Shown: one piece after another, positions 1 through 9,252 of the stretch
Numbering within the stretch: position 1 is the stretch's first letter
Layout: every line of letters starts with the position of its first letter
From: Halicephalobus mephisto
Lineage: Eukaryota; Nematoda; Chromadorea; Rhabditida; Panagrolaimidae
Direction of reading: 5' to 3'
Length of the DNA stretch: 15,395 nt
Assembly (NCBI GenBank): GCA_009193035.1
Contig: SWDT01000747.1
Location: 1-15,395 of the forward strand
Program-made: the position numbers and the translations under genes
Notes under the pieces: generated by a model
Database searches by the model: none
Told to the model about the DNA's origin: nothing
The model's input: only the letters and a program-made list of their open reading frames with translations

Positions 1-710
1 AAAGGGTAGAAAAGATAAGCTCAGAGTGATTTAAACAAATTTCTCTAACAATATGGATAATATCTTTGTTGATTGGAGCTCTTTGGAAGTGTTTAGAGAA
101 TTGAATTTCCTTAGATCGTTCATTTCAATTTTATTGATATTTTCTGTCTAAAAGTAAATTAAAAATATTTGATTGAATGACATTCCTAAGTATATATCTT
201 GGAATACTATTCATATCTACATAACAGCAATTGTAAGAACTGAAGAACGTGGAATGAATATACAAAGGAGTATCTTCCCGATTTTTAAATTTCTATAAAT
301 CCCATAAATACTCCTAGTATTAGTGAGAGATTTCGGAGTTTCTCAAAAATATTCAATTCCTTCAAAGTAAAATTGGAAAAGTAGAAAGAGATCAGATTCA
401 AAAAACTTTTTAAAAATATCTATAGGAAATTTACTGTTCTTCAGTTCTCCCAATTCCTATTATATAGACATGAATAATGTTCTAAGATATGAACTTAGGA
501 ATATTATTTAATTAAATATTTCTAATTCCTTTTTAGACGAAAAATATCAATATAATTAAAATGATTATTTCTGACAAATAATAAAAATTGTATTTGCTGA
601 CTGTTTTTCTTATTTTCACTTTTCGATTCGAAGAAATTAACAATGACTTGTAATTTAAAGATTCTAAATTCCTAATGTTATCTATTTTGATCCGTATTAA
701 AATGATATGA
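1..710. other. A+T-rich intergenic DNA, no gene seen
   Basis: No reading frame here has gene-like composition or usable splice signals; the 85-codon minus-strand frame at 533-790 is low-complexity Ile/Leu/Lys sequence expected from A+T-rich DNA. One stretch at 344-366 recurs at 8475-8497 with 22 of 23 bases identical, so at least part of this segment belongs to a dispersed repeat family. Confidence 0.6.
344..366 (+). repeat. Dispersed repeat fragment, partner at 8475-8497
   Basis: The 23-base stretch CAAAAATATTCAATTCC plus TTCAAA is repeated at 8475-8497 with one mismatch (C to G). Both copies have a TAGGAGT- or GGAGT-like stretch and a CTTGGAA-type motif upstream, so the homology may extend in diverged form. 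The family is unknown. Confidence 0.4.
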
Positions 711-754
711 ACAGTGTTTGTAAGATCAAGAAATTTGAATTTCCGAAACACTAT
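711..754 (+). repeat. Short hairpin element, copy 1
   Basis: The left arm AGTGTTT pairs exactly with the right arm AAACACT, separated by about 27 bases containing AAATTTGAATTT. It shares its ends, its total length of about 44 bases and its A/T-rich centre with copies at 940-984, 1092-1135 and 3312-3355. This looks like a very small MITE-like or palindromic repeat family; the class is inferred. Confidence 0.4.
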
Positions 755-939
755 TATTTCCATTGCTTTCAATTCACAGTAGAACAACACATCATATTCT
801 AATGACGAAAAATTTCAGATTGAATTAATCAACTGTTTTACAGTCATAAGATATCTTTTCTGAGAATACAGTTAATACATTTTTCCTAAATACAAAGTAG
901 ACAATAGATTTCAGATTTTGAATCCTTTTAGAAATTAAG

Positions 940-984
940 ATAGTGTTTGGGGAATTTGAAAATGTGGATTCCCATATCACTATT
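940..984 (+). repeat. Short hairpin element, copy 2
   Basis: This is the best-paired copy. GATAGTGTTTGGGGAAT on the left faces ATTCCCATATCACTATT on the right, giving ATAGTG/CACTAT plus GGGAAT/ATTCCC with a few central mismatches. It lies in non-coding DNA 710 bases upstream of the protein gene. Confidence 0.5.
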
Positions 985-1091
985 CCGAAAATTTCTAAAA
1001 TTCTTATTCGATTTACGCAAACATCATATAACAGATAGACATGAAAAGTCAGAAGGAAATTAATTCTAAATATTTCAATTCTTCAGAAAAC

Positions 1092-1135
1092 ATAGTGTTC
1101 AAGAAATTCAGAGATATAAAATGTGTGAGCACTAT
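1092..1135 (+). repeat. Short hairpin element, copy 3
   Basis: ATAGTGTTCA on the left pairs with TGAGCACTAT on the right, nine of ten Watson-Crick pairs with the tenth a G-T. The inner stem bases differ from copy 2 but still pair, as expected if the hairpin itself is maintained or the copies are old inverted-repeat elements. Confidence 0.45.
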
Positions 1136-1500
1136 CCTTCCAATCTTTTCAATTCCTTTTGATGTGGACAGTTTCAACATATTCACAAGTGATAAACAGG
1201 AGAATAAATATTTCCAATTCATCTTTTCAATCAGAAATGTTAGATAAGTTCACAAATATATCCATTCATAAACTATTATAAAATTAGTACTACTTTATTC
1301 TCCTTAAATGAATCACAGTGACTCCTCAAGGAATACAACATTAATTTTTAACTTTAAAAAACCCTAAAAAGCAAAAAAATAAACCTCATTCATTGATTTC
1401 CGTCTAAACTATTTAATTCACCTCCATATTTTAATGTTATTAGATGTGAGTTAAAATATCTGTTTGAAAGAGCAAAATCCCAAATAAAAATTTGAAAAAA
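1136..1500. other. Intergenic DNA, no gene seen
   Basis: A+T-rich sequence with A and T runs and no supported exon. The 68-codon frame at 1041-1247 overlaps a hairpin repeat and has no gene-like composition, so I treat it as chance. Confidence 0.5.
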
Positions 1501-1504
1501 ACTA

Positions 1505-1651
1505 GAATATTATTCCTTCCAAAGGAGCGGGAAATTGCCTCGATTTCTGTGTCTTAGCACGAATGCCTGTTCTTACTGTGTTGTGCTTCGTCTTTCTTTG
1601 TTTATTATTTATTATTTACTTTCTATTATAGTTTTATTTTCACTTTTCTAG
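1505..1651 (+). promoter_or_regulatory. Promoter/leader with E2F-like site and possible trans-splice acceptor
   Basis: Base composition becomes visibly richer in G+C at about 1520-1620, just ahead of the protein gene. GCGGGAAA at 1527-1534 is an exact E2F-type site (TTTCCCGC on the other strand), about 165 bases before the ATG. A pyrimidine-rich tract ends in CACTTTTCTAG at 1641-1651, which resembles a nematode 3' splice site. No clear donor lies upstream, so it could accept a spliced leader and leave a 44-base 5' UTR. Promoter activity and SL addition are inference. Confidence 0.4.
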
Positions 1652-1695
1652 GTGATTGAAATTATTCCTCTCGTTACCAATTATCCACTTTTGCC

Positions 1696-2535
1696 ATGAA
1701 CATCCTCGAAGATGTTTCGTGTTATGATTCGCCAGATGCGGTCTTCGAGTTAAGCAGGTAGAGTTGCTTTCCTGTTAATTTTCAGTGATAGTTTCTTTTT
1801 CAGCTGGCTTCACCAGGTTGCCGACCGCATTCCGGCCTGGATGAAGAGGGACCTCCTCTTCGACCTCCATGTGGTTGTCCACACTTATAAGGACAAACCC
1901 TCTCTGACGAACGTTTTGAGGTTTGTGAATGACTCTTTGTCCTTATATTTTCGTCTTTCAGGAACATCAAGAGGTTCATGGAGGAGGAGCTGATGGCATG
2001 TCCTCAGTATGAGGAATGCTGTCCTTATGGAGAAGAGTTTGAGGAAAGTGAGTACTTCACAGACGAAGAGATGAATGAGATCCCGCTTCACAAGGTTTGT
2101 TTCCTTCCATCTTGATGGTAGTTCCCTGTGATAACTTCGAATTGTCTTTAGAGCGTTGCCTTACGCTTCAACAAGCTCCCAATCATCTTTGAAGATAGTA
2201 GGGAAGGAAGTATCGTGGACGAATGTTGTTCCTACGACGAATCTTCGGAGTCCGTTGTTGAGGATACCGTTGAAAATCGCTCGTCATTGATGACCAATGT
2301 GGACCATGTCGACAGTCTCATGAAGACTGAATCGGTAATATCGGAGCCCATCCCGAAGAAGAGTTCGTTGAGCAACAGACTCAGGAACTTGAGTCAACGG
2401 ATCAGAAAGATGGTAAGAAACAGATTTAGAACTCGGTAAATGACGCCGTAGTCCCATCAGGTTGTTAAAAGTTTCAGTTTGTTCGTTCTGTTAACAGTTT
2501 TGTTTTATATTTTCGTTTCTTCTGTTATTTTATAA
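1696..2535 (+). CDS. Spliced gene for an acidic orphan protein, possibly tail-anchored
   Basis: I do not recognise this protein. Supported exons are 1696-1757, 1804-1920, 1962-2094 and a fourth starting at 2152. The introns are 46, 41 and 57 nt, begin GTAGAG, GTTTGT and GTTTGT, and end TTTTTCAG, TCTTTCAG and GTCTTTAG. Splicing removes stops in introns 1 and 3 and keeps one frame throughout. Read without further splicing, exon 4 stops at 2439, giving 199 residues. A strong donor (ATG then GTAAGA) at 2413 allows a 48-nt intron to 2460 and a last exon 2461-2535. This replaces the final basic VRNRFRTR with a 24-residue hydrophobic tail, giving 215 residues. Residues 16-71 look helical. Acidic Cys-Tyr motifs recur at 5-12, 76-85 and 126-134. 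Residues 173-191 are basic. G+C is well above the flanks. Ab initio start: first ATG after the leader acceptor. Exons 1-4 are firm; the tail is less certain. Confidence 0.78.
2413..2460 (+). other. Candidate fifth intron creating a hydrophobic C-terminus
   Basis: The donor ATG|GTAAGA at 2413 is the strongest in the gene. Acceptor CCCATCAG at 2460 keeps frame and yields VVKSFSLFVLLTVLF followed by YIFVSSVIL and a stop at 2533-2535, a typical single membrane span at the extreme C-terminus after a basic segment. A better-scoring acceptor, AGTTTCAG at 2477, also keeps the frame but gives a different, partly charged 27-residue end stopping at 2559-2561. If the intron is retained, the protein ends at 2439. 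Confidence 0.45.
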
Positions 2536-2661
2536 AATACTCTGTTCACCGCAGTGTTTAGGAGTGATTGAAATGGCTTCTAACAGGTTGGTAATCTAGT
2601 GGTTCGATTTGAAATGAAATTGAATTAAGTACTTTCAGGGTTTAATTCGTTGAAGGTATCC
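2436..2661 (+). promoter_or_regulatory. Intercistronic region with 3' end and trans-splice acceptor
   Basis: The stretch 2465-2535 is very T-rich, and TATAAA at 2531-2536 is a possible weak poly(A) signal. TACTTTCAG at 2630-2638 is a good nematode 3' splice site, 23 bases before the ATG of the next frame. Upstream ATG GCT TCT AAC AG followed by GTTGGT at 2587 could be a donor, but joining it to 2639 runs at once into a stop, so a spliced leader is the simpler partner. The gap of about 100 nt from stop to acceptor is typical of nematode operons (established knowledge; its use here is inference). Confidence 0.4.
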
Positions 2662-2910
2662 ATGGATGCAATCATCGTCACTCATTTCATGTATTCATCC
2701 GGTTTGAAGAACACTGGCTGCAGTTTGATTTATCTTTCGAAGCTGGAGGATCCAACTCCTATTTCGACATTGTTAGAGGTTATTCCTACAATCACATGAA
2801 ATGATGTTTGATGTGATCAGTATTGTTTTCAGTCGGGAAAGCTTCTAGGATCCTATGGAGATATTGTCACTAGACTTGTCTACAGAATTCTAAAAGCTTC
2901 CGGAATATAA
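2662..2910 (+). CDS. Small two-exon hypothetical protein, 64 residues
   Basis: Not recognised. Exon 1 runs from the ATG at 2662 to 2778 (39 codons, ending LLE). A 54-nt intron, 2779-2832, begins GTTATT and ends TTGTTTTCAG. Exon 2, 2833-2910, continues in frame with SGKLLGSYGDIVTRL and ends KASGI at the TAA 2908-2910. Without splicing the frame stops after seven more codons. Exon G+C is higher than the flanks, and both intron ends match the neighbouring gene's style. No domain, signal peptide or clear membrane span is visible; residues 41-63 could form one amphipathic helix. It could be the second gene of an operon with the upstream gene, or the remnant of a longer gene whose 5' exons have decayed. 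No convincing upstream exon joins in phase. Confidence 0.45.
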
Positions 2911-3311
2911 CAGAAAAACCTAGAACTCTTGAAAATTCCCTGATTTCTCGATAATCAGTAGGAGTTTTAAAATAGAAAGTTCTAAAGATTCTGGGGGTAC
3001 TACACGACTTTCGATGGGATTATTCGAACTCTACCAGATTCCATGAGGTTTTGAGAAATCAAGTAAATCCCCACATGATCCTAAACACTTTCAACATTTT
3101 ACTGGATTCCAGAAAAATTTAAAAGTTCTTAAACGGTTATAGAAAGTTCTAGATACTTTATAGAATTCTTGAATGTCTTCAAACTTCACAACTTTTCATT
3201 GGATTCCAAGAGGTTCTGGACAGTTTTAAAGAGTTTTGAGTTTCTACTAGACCCTAAAATCTGAATTTCCTAAATATTTTTCTGTTACAATTTATGATTT
3301 CGTCAATCTAG
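2911..3311. repeat. Diverged repeat-rich intergenic DNA
   Basis: The stretch is packed with variants of TTCYAGAA, GAATTCTTGAA and GGATTCCA. The segment CATTGGATTCCAAGAG at about 3196 resembles CATTGGATATCAAGAAG at about 9731 and CTTTTCATTGACTTC at about 6676, so it appears to be an old copy of a family spread through the window. No coding frame is seen. Confidence 0.35.
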
Positions 3312-3355
3312 ATAGTGTTTGGGAAAACCAAAAAGTTGAATTCGCTGGTCACTAT
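3312..3355 (+). repeat. Short hairpin element, copy 4
   Basis: ATAGTGTTTGGGAAAACC on the left matches the left end of copy 2 almost exactly (GATAGTGTTTGGG is shared). The right end, GGTCACTATCC, matches the right ends of copies 2 and 3. The stem is ATAGTG/CACTAT with weaker inner pairing (CC/GG). Confidence 0.45.
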
Positions 3356-4385
3356 CCTCTAATATTCTTCGAAGGATGTGAATAGTAGCCGAAAGTATAG
3401 ATTGTCTATTCATCAAAGAATAATATGAGTTGCCTTCTCACAACATTCAGAATAAAAAACATTTAATTTTCGGGATTTTTGATCAACTTTAACATTCCTG
3501 TGAATTCAAATATTTTATAAGATTTATCTAGACTATAATTCTCAACGACGAGGAATATCTATCGAGACAGATGTCATAATCAAAATACAGAAATGGTGTA
3601 ACAGTATGTCGGAGATGTTCTCCATATATCAAAACTGATAATTGTCAAAAATAAGCAATTACATCCGATGAGAAAATTTAAATCAGAACCATTAAAAGAG
3701 ATCACAAATGAATCAAATCATAGAATACAGTACAGAAATAACTACAGATATTAAGGGAGGATAATACTGATCTTCAACACAGATTAAGAGGAAAAACTAG
3801 TCGAATATACAGAAAGTTAGAAAGTAGTGGAATTTCAGTTCTTTCAAACAATTCTATTGGACACTCTTTTATTCTTCATTGCTGAATTTAATCAGTTGGA
3901 GCTCGTCTTTTTCTAAAAATCTGTTCTTTGACCAGGGAATAATTGAAGAATAACTCATATTCCAGAGTTCATGTTTTCTAGATTAAATACGTTATTTCAG
4001 AGAACATTGGTACACAGGAGGATGCAAACTTGAACTAGAGATAGATTAGCATCATCATCAGACAACAAGGATTATATTTGTTCTAATCAAAGATATGGAA
4101 ATAATTTCACTAGAAATCGTAGAGTTCACAAATCTACTCATTTTGAACTGTCTTCATCAGATATGCAATTAGGGGTCACTCACAATCAGGCGCTGTTCTT
4201 TGGACCATGATAATCATTCCTGATGAAAGAAATCCAAACAAAGGTGTCTGTATTGATTTTCTGATATTCTATCTTCAGAGAAACTTCCAGAAAGTGATGT
4301 CAGATTAAATAAATTAGTAATCAACTTACTGAATGGATATATCCTCTATATATTCAACTTCACTGTAACAAATGGGAAGCAATGA
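3356..4385. other. Intergenic DNA, no gene seen
   Basis: About 1 kb of A+T-rich sequence with frequent stops in all frames and no exon-like block. One TTCCAGAA palindrome lies at 4285-4292. I see no RNA gene or regulatory signature. Confidence 0.5.
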
Positions 4386-4447
4386 AGAAAGGAACAGAAA
4401 AAATGATTTTTTGCAACCTCTCTTTTTTATTTTTTTTGTTCCTTTCT
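4386..4447. repeat. Inverted repeat, 18-base arms
   Basis: AGAAAGGAACAGAAAAAA at 4386-4403 faces TTTTTTTTGTTCCTTTCT at 4430-4447. The arms pair at 17 of 18 positions, around a 26-base pyrimidine-rich loop. It could form a hairpin or cruciform, or be a foldback element. No transposase or target duplication is visible. Confidence 0.6.
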
Positions 4448-7400
4448 CTGGTCTTTATTATAAGGAAAGACAATAGAGCAGTAAGAAAGGTGAAATGAGA
4501 AGACGAAGATGTGATTATTCAAGGAATACTGATCATTCTCTTTATTCATTACTTCCGATATATGGATTCCTTATTTGTTATGATCCACATTCGATATTCG
4601 ATGAATGTATTATTTACTGAGTTGATTGGCTATATATTTAACCTAATATCCTTTCGAAGAAGTTTATTTTCAAGTATATGATCATAACTCCAGCAGAAAT
4701 CCCATATGTAACCCCTGAAATTGAATTTCCTTTATGAAGAATACTATGCTTTAGAAGACCAGTAACTTTTTGCAAAGATGATCCCTGCTGATGTTCTCGA
4801 TGAAGTGTGTAATTGAAAGTGAATGAAGATGTGAACTCGGGAATCTCTTACAAAACTATCTCTAATTCTTCGATTGAATCAATCATGTTTCTGAATTCTT
4901 TCTGCAAAATAAATTACAGATATCGAATAGAATTCAGTAGGTTTGGTCTTGATTTTATATGGGAATATATGCTTAAAGATCTATGGTATTATTTGGAAGG
5001 CGATTCCGTGAATGTTAAGGGTCTTCAACACCTGCAACCATGCAGACAGTTCTTTCACGGATGTTCAGCAGCTGGAACTTAGTCATGATCAACTTCTTCT
5101 TTATTTAGAGTCTAGACTAAGTTCTTTATTCAGCTTCTTCTCTCAGGGAATGATTGGAAATTCATGTCTAGATAATTCCGTAAAATGATTGCCTTTAATT
5201 TTCATAGCGTCATAGTTCCGAAGAGATTTCTGAAATCTCCCAATCAGTTGAAACCCTATGAAACCTCTAAATCATCTACATTACGGAAATTTCGAGAATT
5301 TATCAGGATCTTAGAAGAAGTTCTCAAAGATTTCAGAATTCTGCAGAATGCCCTGAAGTTCTTTCAAGTTGCACAAAATTGGTACAACGTTGAAAAAGAA
5401 TTGGCAGTACTCCTCAACTTCAGAGAAATTTTGAGATCTTCCACAAATCAGTAAAGGAGTCTACAATTTTCGATACACTCAGAACAACATTTTTGAATAT
5501 CTTATGAAAATTGAACAATTTTGGAATCGCATTAAAACGTTTACATTTTCATTTGATTTAAAATCTCAGAAGTTATCAAAAACCTAATGAAAATATTTAG
5601 CAACTTTGACAATCCTAGGAACTTCTAAATTCTGTCCCAATTCCGAGGGAAATTTTAATCTGTCCTACCACTCAGCAGAGATTTCTATAATCATTCACAA
5701 TCATCTTAATATTCACCCAATCAATCAAGAAAATCGGAAATTAGAGATGTTATGGAAATTTCTGGATCCCTTCAGAATTTTGTGGAAACATCTGAAAACA
5801 GTGAATTTCATAGAACTTCCTTATAATGTGTAAGAAAATGATATTGGGATGTCCCAGAATCACATGAAGTTTTACAATCTGATTAGATATTTTTAAAGCT
5901 GCTACAATCTTTCAAAGTCTAGTTAGAAGTATTCAAGAGTTCCAGAATCTTTTGAAGCTTTCTAGGACAATCGTACAAACTTCTAAAATCCTTCAAACTT
6001 CAATTCAACATTCTGAATCTATCCTGAATCTTATATCCATTTTTGGAGTCTTCCAGATTTGAATAAATAGTTTTGGAATATATAAGATTTTCACAAAAGT
6101 TTCTCACATGTTAGAAAACTGAGTGAAAGATATTAGAACATTCAAGAATTCGATGGAGTTTTCCAGAGACCAATAATATTTTTTCAAACTTTCGAGGGTT
6201 CTGAAGCCATTGAAGATGCTTTAAAAGCACATCAGGTTTTTATACAGTCTCAAAAGTTGTCTGAATTTTCCATATTCCAATGCAAGGTTTCCAGATCATG
6301 AAACTCTTAGTTACTCAAGTTCTCTGAAATTATCAAGATTTCCACACTTTCCAAGTCCTCAGAGAACCTATTATTAAATATAGAAAATTATAAATAGTTT
6401 CCAAACTCACTATTAGACCCTAGAATTTGCACAAGTTTCTGGAGAATTTAAAAGCTTCTAGTGGACACTGAGAAGGTTTGATAATGTTCATTATATCATC
6501 GATAATTCTGGAATCCCCTATAAGCTTTTCAATATATAGAATTATAGAGGGTTTTTGAATCCTCCCTTATGTTCCTCAATATATTGAAACATTTCACCAT
6601 AATGCAAAAATCAAGAAATTTTGATAATTTTCAAACGTTGTAAAAGTACGTATAAAATTCCTGAGACTATAAAGCTTTTCATTGACTTCAGTAAAATCCT
6701 AAATGTTTTAGTGATATTTCTAACGGTTGAAGAGTCTATTGTTTGATTTTGAGTATTGAAAAGATGTCTAAAGTATTCTATTTCATTCATAACAAACAAC
6801 ATTCGGTCATAGTTGATTTTAACATCTTCTTTTTATTTTTCAGATATCTTTATCACAAATTTCAATCAAATCGAGTACTATAGTTCATTCAAGAACGAAG
6901 TGAATTTGGGCAGTGAACCCTCAAGTTCATGAGCTGACACTCTCACACGGGAAGAGAACTCCAAAAAAAAATGAAAGAAGAGTACGTGCATCTTACAAAA
7001 AGAGTAGGCATGGTTTTTATTGCTCACTTTTCTTGGAGAGTTCTTTTTGAAAAATTAATATTATCATGAAATTGCTTCAACACTGATTTCCAGCTGTTCT
7101 CAGAAACATCTAGAATTTTGAACTCAAACGTTGATTTCAAAGACAAGAATGGAATCAAATGCACCAGAAGCTTCTATAAAATTTATGTAGACTTCAGAGT
7201 AGTTCTGGAAGTTCTCACACAATTTCAGAGAAAAACAAAACTTCCACTGGGTTCTGTTTTGTTACAAAAATATGAAATATTTTAAACGTTCTAAACTCTT
7301 CCACTGCAATCTGGGAGGTCTCGCAACTCATTACATTATATACTATCAGCTATAACTTTTACCAGAGTTTGAAAGATTTGAGAATTGTTTTGATATTAAT

Positions 7401-9252
7401 CTATATTCGAGTAGTTCTGGAAGTTATAAAACCGTTGATTGAATTCAGGAAGAGTTCGAAATCTTCTAGATTCTCAAGTTTTGTATTATATGCTGGGAAA
7501 CTATGGGAACCTATATCAAAATACTCTGATATTCATTGTTTTATCCTATGACCTTCTGACCTCCAAAAACTTTCAGAAATATCCCAAAAGAATTTTTGGA
7601 TTACAGTGAAGTCGAAATATTCCACTACATTAGTAGCTAATATTAAAAAATTCTTAAATTATTAATTTGAACTTCTGAAATGCAATGAAACAATTCGAAG
7701 GAATAAATAGTCTCAGAAGTCTTCTAGAAACACCATAACACTATGAGTACTCCCTTTGAGAACAATTTAAAAGATCTGTGATTCTCACAATTCAAATAAC
7801 TAGCTTTGAAGTATTTGACCTCCTAGAAGAAACAGTAAGAAAACTGATGATTTCAAAAGTTAATTTTCTAAAATTCTAGAACCTTTAGAAATAGTGAAAT
7901 CTTTATTCAACTCAGAAAGAATCTATATTTTTTAATCAATTGTACATTTGTAGATTCTCTGTGATCCTTTGTTTTGAAGATGTGTGAACACTGCTGAAGT
8001 AGCTGTTAAGATATCAACAGACTAGGATCCTCGGAAAAGTTGATTTGTTTCAATTTTCACTACTATTCATGTTTTGTAAAAGAATGAGAAGCAATGGATC
8101 CAGAGATCTCAAATCATTCTCTGTATTAAAAACAATTCAGCTCCTCAATTCACAAAAGAAGAAAGGAAGGTAGTATTTAGGAGGTTTGAACGTTATTAAT
8201 GTTCATCTGATCTGTATTTTCCAAAAACCAAATAAAAAAAAGTAATTTATAAATATTTATTCTTAATTCAGAGACTACTCGGTGTTATTAAACGAGAATC
8301 GAAAACACTGAGATGTATCGTCCATTTCAACTGTTCATTTTCGCATTTTGAGAAATACATTTCTCTGTTTAGGGAATAAACTGGAAAAGATTATTCAAAG
8401 ATGTTTTCTTTAATACTTGGAACATTCTCCATATTAATTCAAAATACTGAAGAATCTTAGGAGTACTGCTCATTCAAAAATATTCAATTGCTTCAAATTC
8501 AGAACTAGATCAGAAATTAACAGAATAGTTAAAATAACAAAAAGATGTGAGTCCCACTCTCCTCGTTACTTCTTTTGTCTTCTTCAATCGGAAATGTAAT
8601 TATAAATTTGGAGGAGTCAGGTTCTCTTAAGGTGTTTATTTTCTGATTTCACTCTCTGAAAGAAGTGTTAGAAATTGAGTATCAGCAATTGTTGATTATT
8701 TTAACTAAATTTGTCGATTTTTACTGTGTGAAGAGTTGAAGAAAGACATCGACAAAATAAGGAAAAGTCCTTCCAGTTTTTAATTTTTTACTTCAAATTT
8801 CATTTGTTTTGTAGATTCTAAGGGAATTCAGGAAAATTGAGTTCTTAGTTGACAACTTTTAACCATCAAGATTGTCCATTTCAGTCGAATAACAGTTTGA
8901 ACAATAAGTGAGATACATAATTTGCAGAAAAATATATTTATCAACTTCGAAGTGTAGTTTCTTCTTTTCAGAAAAGAATTAAAGAATTCGGAGCAGACTA
9001 GGTTTTTTAAACTGTTAATTTTTTACGCTCCTTGCAGAAACTATTCTTAATTCATCCCTGAGGGCACAAGAATTAACAATCTTGTAACAACTCTTGATTC
9101 TGTCTTTTAGAGAGAATACCTCGGAAAATCAAGTTAACGATGTGACTTTCTTTTCACTTATAATAAATAAAAATATTATGATGATTGAAAAGATTTCATC
9201 ACACCTCTGATTGATGGAAAAGAATGGAATCTAGTGAACAAAATCACCTCTT
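4448..9252. repeat. Long gene-poor stretch with diverged TTCNNGAA-rich repeats
   Basis: I find no supportable gene in these 4.8 kb. Frames of 60-89 codons, such as those at 4813-5082, 5185-5454 and 7369-7551, lack introns, good start context and family resemblance, and arise in stop-poor repeat sequence. An exact 17-base direct repeat, GAGTAGTTCTGGAAGTT, occurs at 7197-7213 and 7409-7425. TTCNNGAA palindromes occur at 5940, 7203, 7415, 7722 and 7874 among others. A 23-base match to the region near 344 lies at 8475-8497. It looks like old, heavily mutated repeats of an unknown family. Confidence 0.4.

Noticed and set aside
1758..1785. Alternative acceptor TTTTCAG at 1785 in the first intron, which also stays in frame.
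   Set aside because: It would make a 28-nt intron, below the usual nematode minimum; the acceptor at 1803 is stronger and gives a normal 46-nt intron.
1885..2091. Minus-strand frame across the first gene.
   Set aside because: It is a shadow of exons 2-3, and the plus-strand exon and intron structure explains the sequence.
2639..2647. GGTTTAATT right after the acceptor at 2638, identical to the first nine bases of nematode SL1.
   Set aside because: The match stops after nine bases and sits downstream of a splice acceptor, where a leader would be added rather than encoded. Chance is likely.
4813..5082. 89-codon frame ending with a Cys/His-containing segment.
   Set aside because: It opens only at TTG, has no splice signals or G+C rise, and no recognisable motif.
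5185..5454. 89-codon open frame with an amphipathic, Phe/Lys-rich look.
   Set aside because: It lies wholly in diverged TTC/GAA repeat texture that avoids stops, has no gene-like flanks, and has no visible family resemblance.
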